DNA of 64,000 nucleotides, taken from the NCBI RefSeq assembly GCF_051175565.1, contig NZ_CP195105.1, positions 2,356,001 to 2,420,000 of the forward strand, in the 5' to 3' direction. Position numbers and translations under genes: made by a program. Shown piece after piece: positions 51,907-60,859 of the stretch. Position 1 is the first letter of the stretch, and every line of letters begins with the position of its first letter. Source of the stretch: Daejeonia sp002484105. GTDB taxonomy: Bacteria; Bacteroidota; Bacteroidia; Flavobacteriales; Weeksellaceae. The notes below the pieces were generated by a model that worked only from the letters and a program-made list of their open reading frames with translations, ran no database searches and was not told where the DNA came from.

Positions 51907-53013
51907 TTAAACAATTTCGAAATCAGCTTCTGCATCCAGTTTTGGAAATTTCCGGTCGCATTTGAAGGATTTTCCTGTACATTCAATTTCTTTCCAGCCT
52001 TTTTTCCGTCCGCAATCACCTACTTCCACCACTATCGGGACAAAAGAAATCTCCTCATCTCCTTCGCGGATTATTTCCCTGTATTGCACGGCAATATCCA
52101 GTACGCATGGGAAATCAGTATTCAGTTTTACATTTCGGTAGATAATATCGTAATGATCTTCTTTGTTTTCCGAGAGATCAAAATATTCTGTCCAACCTTC
52201 CACAGAATTCTTCAGTTCAGCAATTGCTTTCAGTCCGTAATATAATGCTATTGTATAATTTTTCCGGGTTCCATTACGCAGATAATCATCCGGGAAATGC
52301 CCACCTTCATAAAGAATAGTCGGAAGTCCCATCCGCGTAAAATTATCCCCGGTTGACGTCGGATAAAACTCATCATTGTAGCGTGCAATTTGATTTGGAA
52401 TCAGTTTCTGCATTACAGCTGCAACTTTTGCAATCACCGCCATACTTTTTTTACGTGTTTCCGTAACCTCGCGGTCGACATTTTCGGAAGGCGAAAGGAA
52501 GGAGAGTGTTGCAGGATGTATGCCGTCTGTACTGAACAAAGTACGCTGTTCATGAAGGTTGAGTGCATAGTCGTAGTTTCCGTGCATGGCCAGATGTTTC
52601 AGTAGAGGAAACTCCTTACTGGATTCCTTGATATAATCACGGTTCATGTCAATATCCAGCGCGTTGCGCCTTGTCCATCTTTCCGAACCGTCAGGATTCA
52701 GCATGAACACAAAATCGAGCTGTATCTGCGCGAAAAGTTCGTCCTGAAGTTGCGGATGTTCTTTAAAAATTTCGATCATATCCAGCATAGCAAGTGTTGC
52801 ATTACTCTCATTACCATGCATTTGAGACCATGCCAGTACTTTGACATTTCCTGTCCCGAAATGTGCTTTATAAATATTCTTGCCAAGGTAGGAGGTACCG
52901 ATAAGCGAAATATAATCGCTGAGATTTTCCTGTAGAAATTTTTCCAGGCTTGCGGGTGCTATATAGCGGTGTGGAAAAACAGGATTTTTTTTATACAAAT
53001 TTTCAAATTCCAT
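51907..53013 (-). CDS. M14 family zinc carboxypeptidase-like protein
   Basis: A 368-residue metallopeptidase. Zinc ligands are in SQMHGNESNATLAM (HxxE) and the third His in NLHEQ; NPDGSERWTRRNALDIDMNRDY is the conserved M14 segment with the substrate-binding Arg/Asn, and a late YEGGHF may supply the catalytic Glu. There is no signal peptide, so a cytosolic location is likely, unlike digestive carboxypeptidases. A C-terminal beta-rich extension of about 80 residues ends the protein. Substrate unknown. A TACATTTG -7 box on the minus strand at 53036-53043 precedes it. Confidence 0.88.
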   Translation of the reverse strand: MEFENLYKKNPVFPHRYIAPASLEKFLQENLSDYISLIGTSYLGKNIYKAHFGTGNVKVLAWSQMHGNESNATLAMLDMIEIFKEHPQLQDELFAQIQLDFVFMLNPDGSERWTRRNALDIDMNRDYIKESSKEFPLLKHLAMHGNYDYALNLHEQRTLFSTDGIHPATLSFLSPSENVDREVTETRKKSMAVIAKVAAVMQKLIPNQIARYNDEFYPTSTGDNFTRMGLPTILYEGGHFPDDYLRNGTRKNYTIALYYGLKAIAELKNSVEGWTEYFDLSENKEDHYDIIYRNVKLNTDFPCVLDIAVQYREIIREGDEEISFVPIVVEVGDCGRKKGWKEIECTGKSFKCDRKFPKLDAEADFEIV

Positions 53014-53365
53014 TCTAAAAACGGTTTACATCAAACAAATGTAGCAGATTTAAAGAGAATATTAAAATTTACTTTTGTAACCACACTTAAACGCACCTCT
53101 ATGCCATTCTGTCGGTGGACAGATTTGTGGATTGAATTATTCTCATTTTTATAATATTATTAGTTTAAAATCAGATATTTATAATTTTTATATAAAGTTA
53201 TTTATTATAGATACTTTAACACCGTAACAGTCTGGTTTTCCCCAAATGAAGAGATAATTATTAAACTACAGATGTAAAATGTATTTTTTCTCACAACAGG
53301 TATATACATTTGTAAATTATTAAATTTTTATTAAATTTATCTATCTTTGCAGTTCATTTAAAATT
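53014..53365. other. Divergent promoter region between M14 peptidase and TerC genes
   Basis: About 350 AT-rich bases. -7-like boxes are TACATTTG on minus at 53036-53043 for the peptidase; and on plus TACTTTTG at 53070-53077, TACATTTG at 53305-53312 and TATCTTTG at 53342-53349, the last 17 bases before the terC ATG. I see no gene. Confidence 0.5.
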
Positions 53366-54418
53366 ATGTCACACGAACTCATTTTCCTCATCGGATTCTT
53401 TATATTTATTGGTCTGTTCCTCGCCTATGATCTTGGACTTTTTACAAAAAAGAAAGAAGACGTCTCATTGAAACATGCCGGCATTATGAGCTTTATGGTG
53501 GTGGCAATGGCTGCGGTTTTCTATTTTGTTTTACGGGAATTCGGAGATTATATCCACAGCATAGACAGTTTTGAAAGGCTTGAATATATTGTTCATAAGT
53601 ACCGCCATCCGGTTCGTATTATCCCAGGAGACCTGGAAGGCAGTATTGCGCGATACAATCACAACCTCGCATTGGAATATTTTACGGGATATGTGGTAGA
53701 ATATGCACTTTCAGTAGACAATATTTTTGTGATGATGATGATTTTCACTTCTTTTGGAGTGGCAAAACAGAATTACCACCGCGTGCTCTTCTGGGGCATT
53801 CTGGGAGCGATTGTGATGCGTTTCATCTTCATTTTTGCAGGGGCGGCGCTTATTAACAAATTCGACTGGATACTCGATGTTTTCGGGCTTTTTCTGCTGT
53901 ATACCGGAATTAAAATGTATCTCAACCGCAACAAAGAAGAACATATCGACACGGAACATCATCCGATAGTGAAATTTGCCAACAAATACTTCCGGATGCA
54001 TAATCAGTTTGTAGGAAATAAATTCTGGATTAAAGTAAACGGAGTTACCAAACTGACACCGCTGTTCCTGGTTCTGGTTATTGTAGAGTTTACAGATGTT
54101 ATCTTCGCGGTAGACAGCATTCCGGCTATTTTCTCGGTGACCCACGACCCGTATATTGTCTTCTTTTCCAATATTTTTGCTATCATGGGACTGCGATCTA
54201 TGTTCTTTCTTCTGGCAGGTGTTGTGGACAAATTAAGATACCTGAAAATAGGTCTTTCCGCATTGCTGGTTTTTATCGGTTTCAAAATGATTTTTCATGT
54301 TTATCTTGAAGAAATAGGTTTCAAGACCACCTATTCCCTGCTCATTATTGTTGGCATTCTGGCTACTGCAATTATCGCATCACTCCTGAATCCATTACCC
54401 AGAGAAAGCAGCAAATAA
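53366..54418 (+). CDS. TerC/Alx family integral membrane protein
   Basis: A 350-residue polytopic protein of the TerC family. The conserved acidic helix motifs are present: SVDNIFVMMMIF and EFTDVIFAVDSIPAIF, whose Asp residues sit in the membrane and likely bind metal. Family members such as E. coli Alx export manganese and affect protein secretion. The large soluble loop at about residues 50-100 (HKYRHPVRIIPGDLEGSI) is typical of the Alx type. It stands alone next to a candidate replication origin. Confidence 0.92.
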   Translation: MSHELIFLIGFFIFIGLFLAYDLGLFTKKKEDVSLKHAGIMSFMVVAMAAVFYFVLREFGDYIHSIDSFERLEYIVHKYRHPVRIIPGDLEGSIARYNHNLALEYFTGYVVEYALSVDNIFVMMMIFTSFGVAKQNYHRVLFWGILGAIVMRFIFIFAGAALINKFDWILDVFGLFLLYTGIKMYLNRNKEEHIDTEHHPIVKFANKYFRMHNQFVGNKFWIKVNGVTKLTPLFLVLVIVEFTDVIFAVDSIPAIFSVTHDPYIVFFSNIFAIMGLRSMFFLLAGVVDKLRYLKIGLSALLVFIGFKMIFHVYLEEIGFKTTYSLLIIVGILATAIIASLLNPLPRESSK

Positions 54419-55016
54419 GAGGCGTTTTCAGGCTTTAAAATCATCCATTCTACTTGTTATGAATTGAAGCTTTCTCTGCTGTTCATCCATGAAAATGTTT
54501 TCCCTATTTCATTTCACAAGCGACATACGTAAAGTCTAATAACAAGATATTGAGAAATCAAACGCCGGCAAAAAACATCCTGCATAAAAAGTTATCACAG
54601 AAATTTGATACTTTGCCGCGGACGTGAACTCAAAAGCTACTTTTTCACTTTTAAATATGCCTGAAATTTCATTTTATACTATTTCAAGAGCAGTCATTTA
54701 CAGAAATATCACAGGTTTATTATTCATTTTATACATTAGTTAAATTTCAGAAAATATTATATTTCAACAATTTAGTATATATATCTGTAGTTTTCCGCGA
54801 TATTTTAATATATGATTGGTTTTACATTTTCTGACAAATAAACTCATAATAGAATAAACAATCTTCTCATATAGTAACGATCTCTTTTTATCTTTTGATT
54901 TTTTTGCATTTAATTGTATGACAATCAATCAATTACATTATTCACTTTTTCGTATATAAAAATAATCTCTTATTATGGAGAGGGTCTATATATCCATTCT
55001 CATCATCAAAAATGGT

Positions 55017-55114
55017 TGTGGAAAACGAAGATCCTTCGCGTGGATAAGGCTATAATATCCACTGTATCAAATTATTGAACTTATCCACAGAGTATCAAAT
55101 TACTATATTTGATA
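55017..55114. other. Candidate replication origin: DnaA boxes and repeats
   Basis: TTATCCACA, the perfect DnaA box, at 55081-55089. Near matches are TGTGGAAAA (55017-55025), CGTGGATAA (55039-55047) and ATATCCACT (55055-55063). GTATCAAATTA occurs twice (55064-55074 and 55092-55102), and TATCAAAT/ATTTGATA form an inverted repeat at 55093-55114. dnaA itself is not in the window. Origin function is inferred. Confidence 0.45.
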
Positions 55115-55279
55115 TTTCTCATTATTAAGATTATATGAATTTTAATGTGAATAAACAGGTTAATGTTTACAAGGGTCAACTAAAAAATTGTTTTTGAAAA
55201 GAATAAGCGATATTTTTAAACAATATTAATCGTTGAAAAATACTTTATATCAACTTAAATAACTGATTAACAATAGTTT

Positions 55280-55375
55280 CACTTTTGTAATTACTTTATT
55301 TTTTATTTATTTACATTTGTATTTTCCTTTTGTTCATCAATTTGTTACATTTGTAACTGTTAAAATTCACATTTG
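55280..55375 (+). promoter_or_regulatory. Array of ACATTTGTAA-like words before the HTH gene
   Basis: Similar words at 55280-55290 (CACTTTTGTAA), 55312-55321 (TACATTTGTA), 55344-55357 (GTTACATTTGTAAC, a 5-base inverted repeat with 4-base spacer) and 55368-55376 (CACATTTGT, ending just before the ATG). They double as TAnnTTTG -7 boxes, so they may be promoters, operators or both. Confidence 0.45.
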
Positions 55376-55377
55376 TC

Positions 55378-55890
55378 ATGACGTTAAATGAACGGATTTC
55401 TAAAATTATTGAATATTCTCAACTATCCTCTTCCGAGTTTGCAGACGAGGTAGAGGTACAGCGTTCTTCGATCTCACATATCACTTCCGGAAGAAACAAA
55501 CCTTCTTTGGATTTTCTGATTAAAGTAAAAGAAAAATTTCCCGAAATACAGTGGGACTGGCTCATCAACGGAGAAGGCGAAATGCTGATGGATCATGAGA
55601 ACGAAAAAGTTTCCGAAGAGAAGAAGGCTATTCCCCTACCCGATCTTTTTGCAATGATAGATGATGACAATTTTGGAAAAACAGAATCTGAAGACCGTAT
55701 TGAATTTCAAAAGCCGCGAGATTTTCCTCTACCGAAATCAGGTACAGCTCAAGAGGTTTTAAGCGATTCTCAGCCATTAGAAACAAATAAAATAATGGAG
55801 GAAACACAACATTCTGATACACAGAACAATAAAATTAAAAGAATTGTAATCTTTTACGAAAACGGAAAATTTGAAAGTTACGAACCTTAA
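55378..55890 (+). CDS. XRE/HTH_3 family transcriptional regulator
   Basis: A 170-residue DNA-binding protein. The N-terminal helix-turn-helix (FADEVEVQRSSISHITSGRNKPSLDFL) is of the Cro/CI type, followed by the usual WDWLINGEGEML end. The C-terminal half is low-complexity and acidic, with no peptidase or sensor domain that I recognise. The repeated ACATTTGTAA-like words upstream suggest self-regulation. Its neighbour on the left is the candidate origin, so it could also sense replication, but that is speculation. Confidence 0.88.
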   Translation: MTLNERISKIIEYSQLSSSEFADEVEVQRSSISHITSGRNKPSLDFLIKVKEKFPEIQWDWLINGEGEMLMDHENEKVSEEKKAIPLPDLFAMIDDDNFGKTESEDRIEFQKPRDFPLPKSGTAQEVLSDSQPLETNKIMEETQHSDTQNNKIKRIVIFYENGKFESYEP

Positions 55891-56028
55891 ACAGCCCAAT
55901 CAGAAAGCAGAATAATTTTAATTTAAAAGTCTGTTATCCACCAGCTTCTCTTCTTAAAAATATTCACAACGACAGGCATAAAACAGTACCCTCATTTAAA
56001 AGAGAAAAGCCTATTTTGCAAAAAAATT

Positions 56029-56429
56029 ATGAAACATCTGGTTCTTCTTTTTCTGTTGCTCAGTCTTTTCTCCTGCCGTAACGAAGGTGACGATCTTCCG
56101 GTTGATGAATGTGTCGGAAAATGGGAATGGGTCTCCACTACCGGAATCACAGATAATACCTACGAAACTCCGGAAACCACAGGAACAGAGAAAATTCTGT
56201 TTTTAAATGCCAACAGCACTTATTCTGTTACCTGGAACGGATCTGTAACCAACAGCGGCACCTACAGTATTAGCACTAAAAAAGACCTGTTTGGAGGCAG
56301 TGAACAAAAATCATTGTTTTCAGTGATGCTCCGGAGCGCGTCATTTCTTCTGTATCCGACACGCAATTAGAGCTTGTAGACGATAGTGAGCAGGGACTGA
56401 AAGAACTTTATCAAAAAACCGGAAAATAA
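56029..56429 (+). pseudogene. Lipocalin-like lipoprotein, broken by a 1-base frameshift
   Basis: The N-terminus is a lipoprotein signal (LFLLLSLFSC) followed by a lipocalin-like small beta domain (VGKWEWVST, then FLNANSTYSVTWNGSVTNSGTYSI). The zero frame ends at 56370 with 113 residues and a foreign tail (MLRSASFLLYPTRN). Adding one A to the A5 run near 56305-56309 restores a frame giving KIIVFSDAPERVISSVSD, then TQLELVDDSEQGLKELYQK, which looks native, and a stop at 56427-56429. So this is either a recent frameshift or a sequencing error. Function unknown. Confidence 0.7.
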
Positions 56430-56432
56430 TTA

Positions 56433-56627
56433 TCATAGAATCATTTCGGGAATTTTGCCTTCCACTCTCAGTCTGGCTTCGGTAGCGTTTACGATATCTT
56501 CCACATTGATTCCTGGCAATATAGTAATGGCATGTTTACCAGCATTGATAATATCGGCATCGTCTTCACTTTCGCAGGGAAAAGGTTCCATTCCAAGCAC
56601 CCCATTCTCGCTCTGGAACTCCACCAA
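56433..56627 (-). pseudogene. Remnant of 3-oxoacid CoA-transferase subunit B with internal deletion
   Basis: A 64-residue frame whose first part (VEFQSENGVLGME, DDADIINAGKHAITILPG) matches the region around residues 45-80 of ScoB-type CoA transferases and whose last part (VEDIVNATEARL and the VEGKIPEM end) resembles the ScoB C-terminus. About 120 residues between them are gone, including the region around the catalytic Glu and oxyanion residues, and the N-terminal part is missing where the fragment meets transposase remains. It cannot be active. Confidence 0.65.
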
Positions 56628-56636
56628 TTAAACGAA

Positions 56637-57433
56637 AGTTTGTCTTTACTAATTCATCTCTATAATACAGATTTCCACGCTTGTTTTCAATGGGTTTTCC
56701 AATATAAATCTTCACTTCTGAATCTTTAATTACCTCTCAATCATCCCATTTTATAAGCTTTTCCGAACTTAATAAAGATTTTACTTCTTCAAATTTTCGA
56801 TTTTCCTATGAGCGAATGATGAATTTCACTGACTTTTCATCAAAATCCTTCATCAATCTTGCCGATTGTAAACCTCTATCTATAACGTAAATTTTGTCGT
56901 GATGCTCCTCTTTTTTTACTTATTTTAAAATGGATTCAGGAAGAGCCGATTCTTCCGAAGAATTTTCTGACCAATGAAAACACTCACTCCACAGGGCAAA
57001 ATTCCATCAACTAAAAAACTAAATTCCACGAGTTTTTCCCGCTCTTTTGGTCGATTCCTTCCTTAAATTTAGTACAAGTATCAGCAACAATAGTGCTGTC
57101 AACCCTTATCAAATTATATTTTTCGATTTCGGACTTTGAATACTGTTCTGAAAACCTTCCGTACATCTGCTCATAAATTTCCTTGAAGAAATTTAAATCA
57201 ATTTTTGAGAGCCTTTCCGAGATGTAACTTCTTCGCACTTTTTCATCTTCTCCCAAGCCAAACAATGCTTTGAATCCATTACTGCTAAAAGTATCTTCCA
57301 AAGTTCTTTGACTAAGCTTTTCATTATCAAAAATGCAAAACAAAAGAAAGTAAAACATTTTTTTTGTGGTGGCTGAAGGATGGCTCAAAAGTGCTTCTAG
57401 AATAAATTCTAAAACGTGTTTAAGGAAAAATGT
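56637..57433 (-). pseudogene. Decayed IS4-family-like transposase
   Basis: On the minus strand the frame includes HPSATTKKMFYFLLFCIFD and ERLSKIDLNFF, then IRVDSTIVAD with the first catalytic Asp, and a stop at 57011-57013. Further along, VIDRGLQSARLMKDF with the second Asp, FIIRS-stop-ENRKFEE and YIGKPIENKRGN with YRDELVKTNFRLIG remain in other frames or interrupted by stops. The Glu region is missing. It has no complete start and abuts the scoB remnant at about 56630. No terminal inverted repeats were found. The element is dead. Confidence 0.75.
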
Positions 57434-57553
57434 TTAATCTTTAAAAACTACATAAATAATTGATTATCAGAAATAAATATAGACCCCATCAAAAATATAA
57501 GTTAATTTATTGAAAAACCAACGTTTTAATGTTATCTTCTTTATTAACCGTAA

Positions 57554-57583
57554 AAACAAAAAAATCGGAAGAAAAATCTTCCG
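57554..57583 (-). terminator. Terminator of the pyrH-frr operon
   Basis: CGGAAGA (57566-57572) and TCTTCCG (57577-57583) form a 7-bp stem. On the minus strand it is followed by TTTTTTTG, about 50 bases past the frr stop. Confidence 0.75.
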
Positions 57584-57634
57584 ACCACGACTACCCATGG
57601 ACGGGCAGCATTTTATTCTGGAAATTTCAGAAGA

Positions 57635-58189
57635 TTAAACTTTCAGAATTTCGGCTTCTTTTACTTTCAATTGTTCGTCGGATTTCCTGACATAGGAATC
57701 TGTCAACTGCTGGATTTCGGCTTCGACATCTTTTACGACATCTTCAGAAACGCCATCCAGCCTTTTCAGTTCCTTCATTCCTTCCTGTCTGGCGTTGCGG
57801 ATGACGACTTTTGTCTGTTCGGCTTCTGACTTGGCCTGCTTTGCCAGTTCGCGTCTGCGCTCTTCAGTCAGGGGTGGTACATTCAAGATAATCTGCTCTC
57901 CGTTGTTGGAAGGCGCAAAGCCAAGATTGGAGTTGATGATCGCTTTCTCAATCGCTCCGATAGCTGTTCTGTCCCATGGCTGGATAGAAATCGTCATGGC
58001 ATCGGGTACGGAAACATTTGCTACCTGATTGAGCGGCGTCATGGCACCGTAATATTCCACCATCACATCCTGCACCATGGCTGTAGAGGCACGGCCGGCT
58101 CTGATTTTCTGGAATGCATATTCTAAATGCTTCAGTGCAGCCTGCATTTCTTCTTTTACAGAGTCTACGATAAGGGTTAATTCTTCCAT
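57635..58189 (-). CDS. frr: Ribosome recycling factor
   Basis: A 184-residue tRNA-shaped factor that with EF-G splits post-termination ribosomes. Signatures are KIRAGRASTAMVQDVMVEYYG near residue 30, PWDRTAIGAIEKAI and PPLTEERRRELAKQAKSEAE. Normal length. It lies 40 bases downstream of pyrH on the same strand, an arrangement conserved in many bacteria. Confidence 0.96.
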   Translation of the reverse strand: MEELTLIVDSVKEEMQAALKHLEYAFQKIRAGRASTAMVQDVMVEYYGAMTPLNQVANVSVPDAMTISIQPWDRTAIGAIEKAIINSNLGFAPSNNGEQIILNVPPLTEERRRELAKQAKSEAEQTKVVIRNARQEGMKELKRLDGVSEDVVKDVEAEIQQLTDSYVRKSDEQLKVKEAEILKV

Positions 58190-58229
58190 TTCTGTATTGA
58201 TAATGTATTACTGGACTATAAATTTACAA

Positions 58230-58934
58230 TTAATTCACGAGAGTTCCAACATTTTCACCCTCAACGATTTTAAGAAGGTTGCCGTCTTTGTTCATATCAA
58301 AAACAATAATCGGCAGCTTGTTTTCGTGGCTTAAGGTAAAGGCTGTCATGTCCATTACCTTAAGGTTTTTCTCAAAAACTTCATCAAAGGACAGGGAATT
58401 GAATTTCACCGCATTGGCGTTTTTTTCGGGGTCGCTGTCGTATATTCCGTCTACACGGGTACCTTTCAGGATAACGTCTGCACCAATTTCTATGGCGCGA
58501 AGCGTGGCAGCCGTATCGGTTGTGAAATACGGATTTCCGGTTCCTGCCCCGAAGATAACCACGCGACCTTTTTCAAGATGGCGCACAGCCCGGCGTTTGA
58601 TGAAAGGTTCGGCTACTTTGTCCATTTCGATGGCAGACTGAAGACGGGTGTAGATACCGGCATCTTCCAGCGCTCCCTGAAGCGCCATACCGTTGATAAC
58701 GGTTGCGAGCATGCCCATATAGTCGCCCTGTACGCGATCCATTCCTTTTGCAGCACCGGCAAGTCCTCTGAAAATATTTCCTCCTCCAATCACGATGGCT
58801 ACCTGACATCCGCGGTCTACTACCTTTTTGATTTCCAGAGCATAATCTCTTAATCTCTCGTTGTCTATACCATACTGGCGGTTGCCCATTAACGCTTCTC
58901 CGCTGAGTTTCAGGAGGATTCTTTTATATTTCAT
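58230..58934 (-). CDS. pyrH: UMP kinase
   Basis: A 234-residue amino acid kinase-fold enzyme phosphorylating UMP to UDP, usually activated by GTP and inhibited by UTP. Key blocks are LLKLSGEALMG, VIGGGNIFRG, MDRVQGDYMGMLATVINGM, VVIFGAGTGNPYFTTDTAA and TRVDGIYDSDP. ATG 58934 begins the family's conserved KxxRxLLKLSG; an in-frame ATG at 58955 overlaps the TATATTTG -7 box (58953-58960) and is rejected. First gene of the pyrH-frr operon. Confidence 0.96.
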   Translation of the reverse strand: MKYKRILLKLSGEALMGNRQYGIDNERLRDYALEIKKVVDRGCQVAIVIGGGNIFRGLAGAAKGMDRVQGDYMGMLATVINGMALQGALEDAGIYTRLQSAIEMDKVAEPFIKRRAVRHLEKGRVVIFGAGTGNPYFTTDTAATLRAIEIGADVILKGTRVDGIYDSDPEKNANAVKFNSLSFDEVFEKNLKVMDMTAFTLSHENKLPIIVFDMNKDGNLLKIVEGENVGTLVN

Positions 58935-59037
58935 TTTACTAATTTTGATGTGCAAATATAATGAAATGTCGTTTATTTCGTTTAATGAAACACAGGTACA
59001 AATAAAATTGGTAATATGATTTTTGTTGAGCCTTTTG

Positions 59038-59068
59038 TTTTGATACGATCCAAAATCGTTTATTTTTG
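59038..59068 (+). promoter_or_regulatory. Promoter of porQ-cmk
   Basis: TTTTG (59038-59042), 18 bases, TATTTTTG (59061-59068), 12 bases before the ATG at 59081. One of the best two-box promoters in the window. Confidence 0.6.
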
Positions 59069-59080
59069 CAACATTAATTT

Positions 59081-60085
59081 ATGTCGGGAAAAAGACTTTT
59101 ATTACTCGTTCCAGTTCTATTTTCGCTTTGGCTGCAGGCACAAAGTGGCGAAAACGTCTATCCGTTTCTCAACATTCCGGTTTCTGCCCGGCAGGCTGCT
59201 TTAGGTGGTGACGCCGTGAGTATCCGCGATCAGGATGTGAGTATGGCAACGGTAAATCCTTCGCTGATGAATCTTGATATGGACAACCGTATCTCGGTGA
59301 ACTACGCTTCCTATCTTGCAGATTCCAAAATCGGGACGATGAGTTATGTTAAAGATCTTGGCAAAGGCCATTTACTGGGCGCCAACGCCCGATATATGAA
59401 TTACGGTGACATCCCCAGAACCGACGAAGCAGGAAATATCAGCGGAGATTTTGGCGCCTATGATGCGGCTTTCGGTGTCAGCTATGCTTATCAGTTTGAA
59501 GATGAATGGACCATTGGAGCGAGTGCAAGCCTCGTCAGCTCCAAAATAGATACCTATACATCCATGGCTGTTGCCGGAACTATAGCCGTTACGTACCATC
59601 TTGACCTTACGAACGAAACCGTATCGCTTATTGCAAGGAATTTCGGATACCAGTTCCAAACTTTCAACGGAACCAGAGAAAAACTGCCTTTCCGGGTGGA
59701 TCTCGGCTATACGCGTATTCTGGATCAGTTTCCGGTGGCTCTTACCGTTACTGCACATGATTTGCAGCAGCTTAACATTTCTCAGGACTATAACAACAAC
59801 GGACAGAAAACGGGAAAACTCCGGAAAATTGCGGATCATCTTTCTTTCGGGGCCGAACTTTTTCCGGATCAGGGGTTCAACCTGCGGCTGGGATACAATG
59901 TAAGGCGCGGCAACGAGCTTGCTGTTCTCGACCAGAGAAGTTTTTCGGGGCTTTCCGCTGGATTCGGGATTAAAATTTCGTTCATGAGATTCGATTATTC
60001 TCATGTACGCTATCACAATTCATCGAATATGAATATGTTCGGTCTTACGCTCGACTTAATACAAATTGCAGGATACAGAAGATAA
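59081..60085 (+). CDS. porQ: Type IX secretion system protein PorQ
   Basis: A 334-residue outer-membrane beta-barrel protein of the PorV/PorQ group. A signal peptide ends near LWLQAQ; then FLNIPVSARQAALGGDAVSIRDQDVSM is the hallmark N-terminal plug segment, followed by alternating amphipathic strands to the C-terminus (MFGLTLDLI). PorQ forms part of the attachment complex that with PorU and PorZ cleaves the T9SS C-terminal domain and links cargo to the surface. It would act on the cargo proteins encoded at 4770-7577 and 8442-9950. It lies 4 bases upstream of cmk. Confidence 0.93.
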   Translation: MSGKRLLLLVPVLFSLWLQAQSGENVYPFLNIPVSARQAALGGDAVSIRDQDVSMATVNPSLMNLDMDNRISVNYASYLADSKIGTMSYVKDLGKGHLLGANARYMNYGDIPRTDEAGNISGDFGAYDAAFGVSYAYQFEDEWTIGASASLVSSKIDTYTSMAVAGTIAVTYHLDLTNETVSLIARNFGYQFQTFNGTREKLPFRVDLGYTRILDQFPVALTVTAHDLQQLNISQDYNNNGQKTGKLRKIADHLSFGAELFPDQGFNLRLGYNVRRGNELAVLDQRSFSGLSAGFGIKISFMRFDYSHVRYHNSSNMNMFGLTLDLIQIAGYRR

Positions 60086-60089
60086 AATT

Positions 60090-60758
60090 ATGAACAGAAA
60101 ACCGGTTATCGCCATTGACGGCTATTCGTCTACAGGAAAAAGCTCCATCTCCAAAGATATTGCCACACGCCTCGGCCTGATCCATCTGGATACCGGAGCA
60201 CTCTACCGTGGCATTACGCTGTATGCACTGACGCATTGCTTCGCAAATGGAGCGATAGACCGCAACTGCCTTATAAGTAGTTTTGATAAAATCAGGCTAG
60301 AATTCCGGGAGGCCGGTCATGTACTGGTATTGTACCTGAATGGCAAAGATGTCAGCCGCGAAATCCGTACACAGGAAGTTTCCGACCATGTCAGCTTTGT
60401 GGCCAAACAGCCCGAAGTCCGGGATTTTCTGTTGAAAACCCAGCGCGATATTGCGGCAGAAGGCGGTGTGATTATGGACGGAAGAGATATCGGCACTGTC
60501 GTACTGCCCGATGCCGACTACAAATTTTTTCTTACCGCCAGTATCGAAGAACGCACACGAAGACGTTTTCTCGAAATGCAGGCCAGTGGTATGGAAGCGG
60601 ACATTCACTCCGTACGCGAAAACCTCATCAAACGTGACCGTATTGACAGCGAACGCGAAGTTTCCCCATTAAAACAGGCAGAAGATGCCATCCTGATTGA
60701 CAATTCTGACATCAGCAAAGAGCAGACAACAGAAAAAATCCTGTCATATATCCGATAA
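60090..60758 (+). CDS. cmk: (d)CMP kinase
   Basis: A 222-residue P-loop kinase phosphorylating CMP and dCMP. The P-loop is AIDGYSSTGKSSISK (Ser/Thr rich as usual), followed by LDTGALYRG for the nucleotide base and MDGRDIGTVVLPDADYKFFLTA. The open frame begins at 60066, but MNRKPVIAIDG at 60090 is the natural start, 4 bases after porQ. The porQ-cmk linkage is common in Bacteroidota. Confidence 0.95.
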   Translation: MNRKPVIAIDGYSSTGKSSISKDIATRLGLIHLDTGALYRGITLYALTHCFANGAIDRNCLISSFDKIRLEFREAGHVLVLYLNGKDVSREIRTQEVSDHVSFVAKQPEVRDFLLKTQRDIAAEGGVIMDGRDIGTVVLPDADYKFFLTASIEERTRRRFLEMQASGMEADIHSVRENLIKRDRIDSEREVSPLKQAEDAILIDNSDISKEQTTEKILSYIR

Positions 60759-60859
60759 TTTAACAGTATTTAAGGAGCTTCAGAGCCCGATGGCATTTTT
60801 ATTGTATTTTTAGGAAGAATATACATCAGATTTTCTTAACTTTATAAAAATTAAAGATC

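Larger units (their letters stand above)
54419..55377. other. 959-bp AT-rich gene-free region, possible oriC
   Basis: No coding frame on either strand. It holds clustered DnaA-box-like sites at 55017-55089, short direct and inverted repeats at 55064-55114, long A/T tracts (notably 54740-54960) and several -7-like boxes at its right end. See the separate origin entry. Confidence 0.55.
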
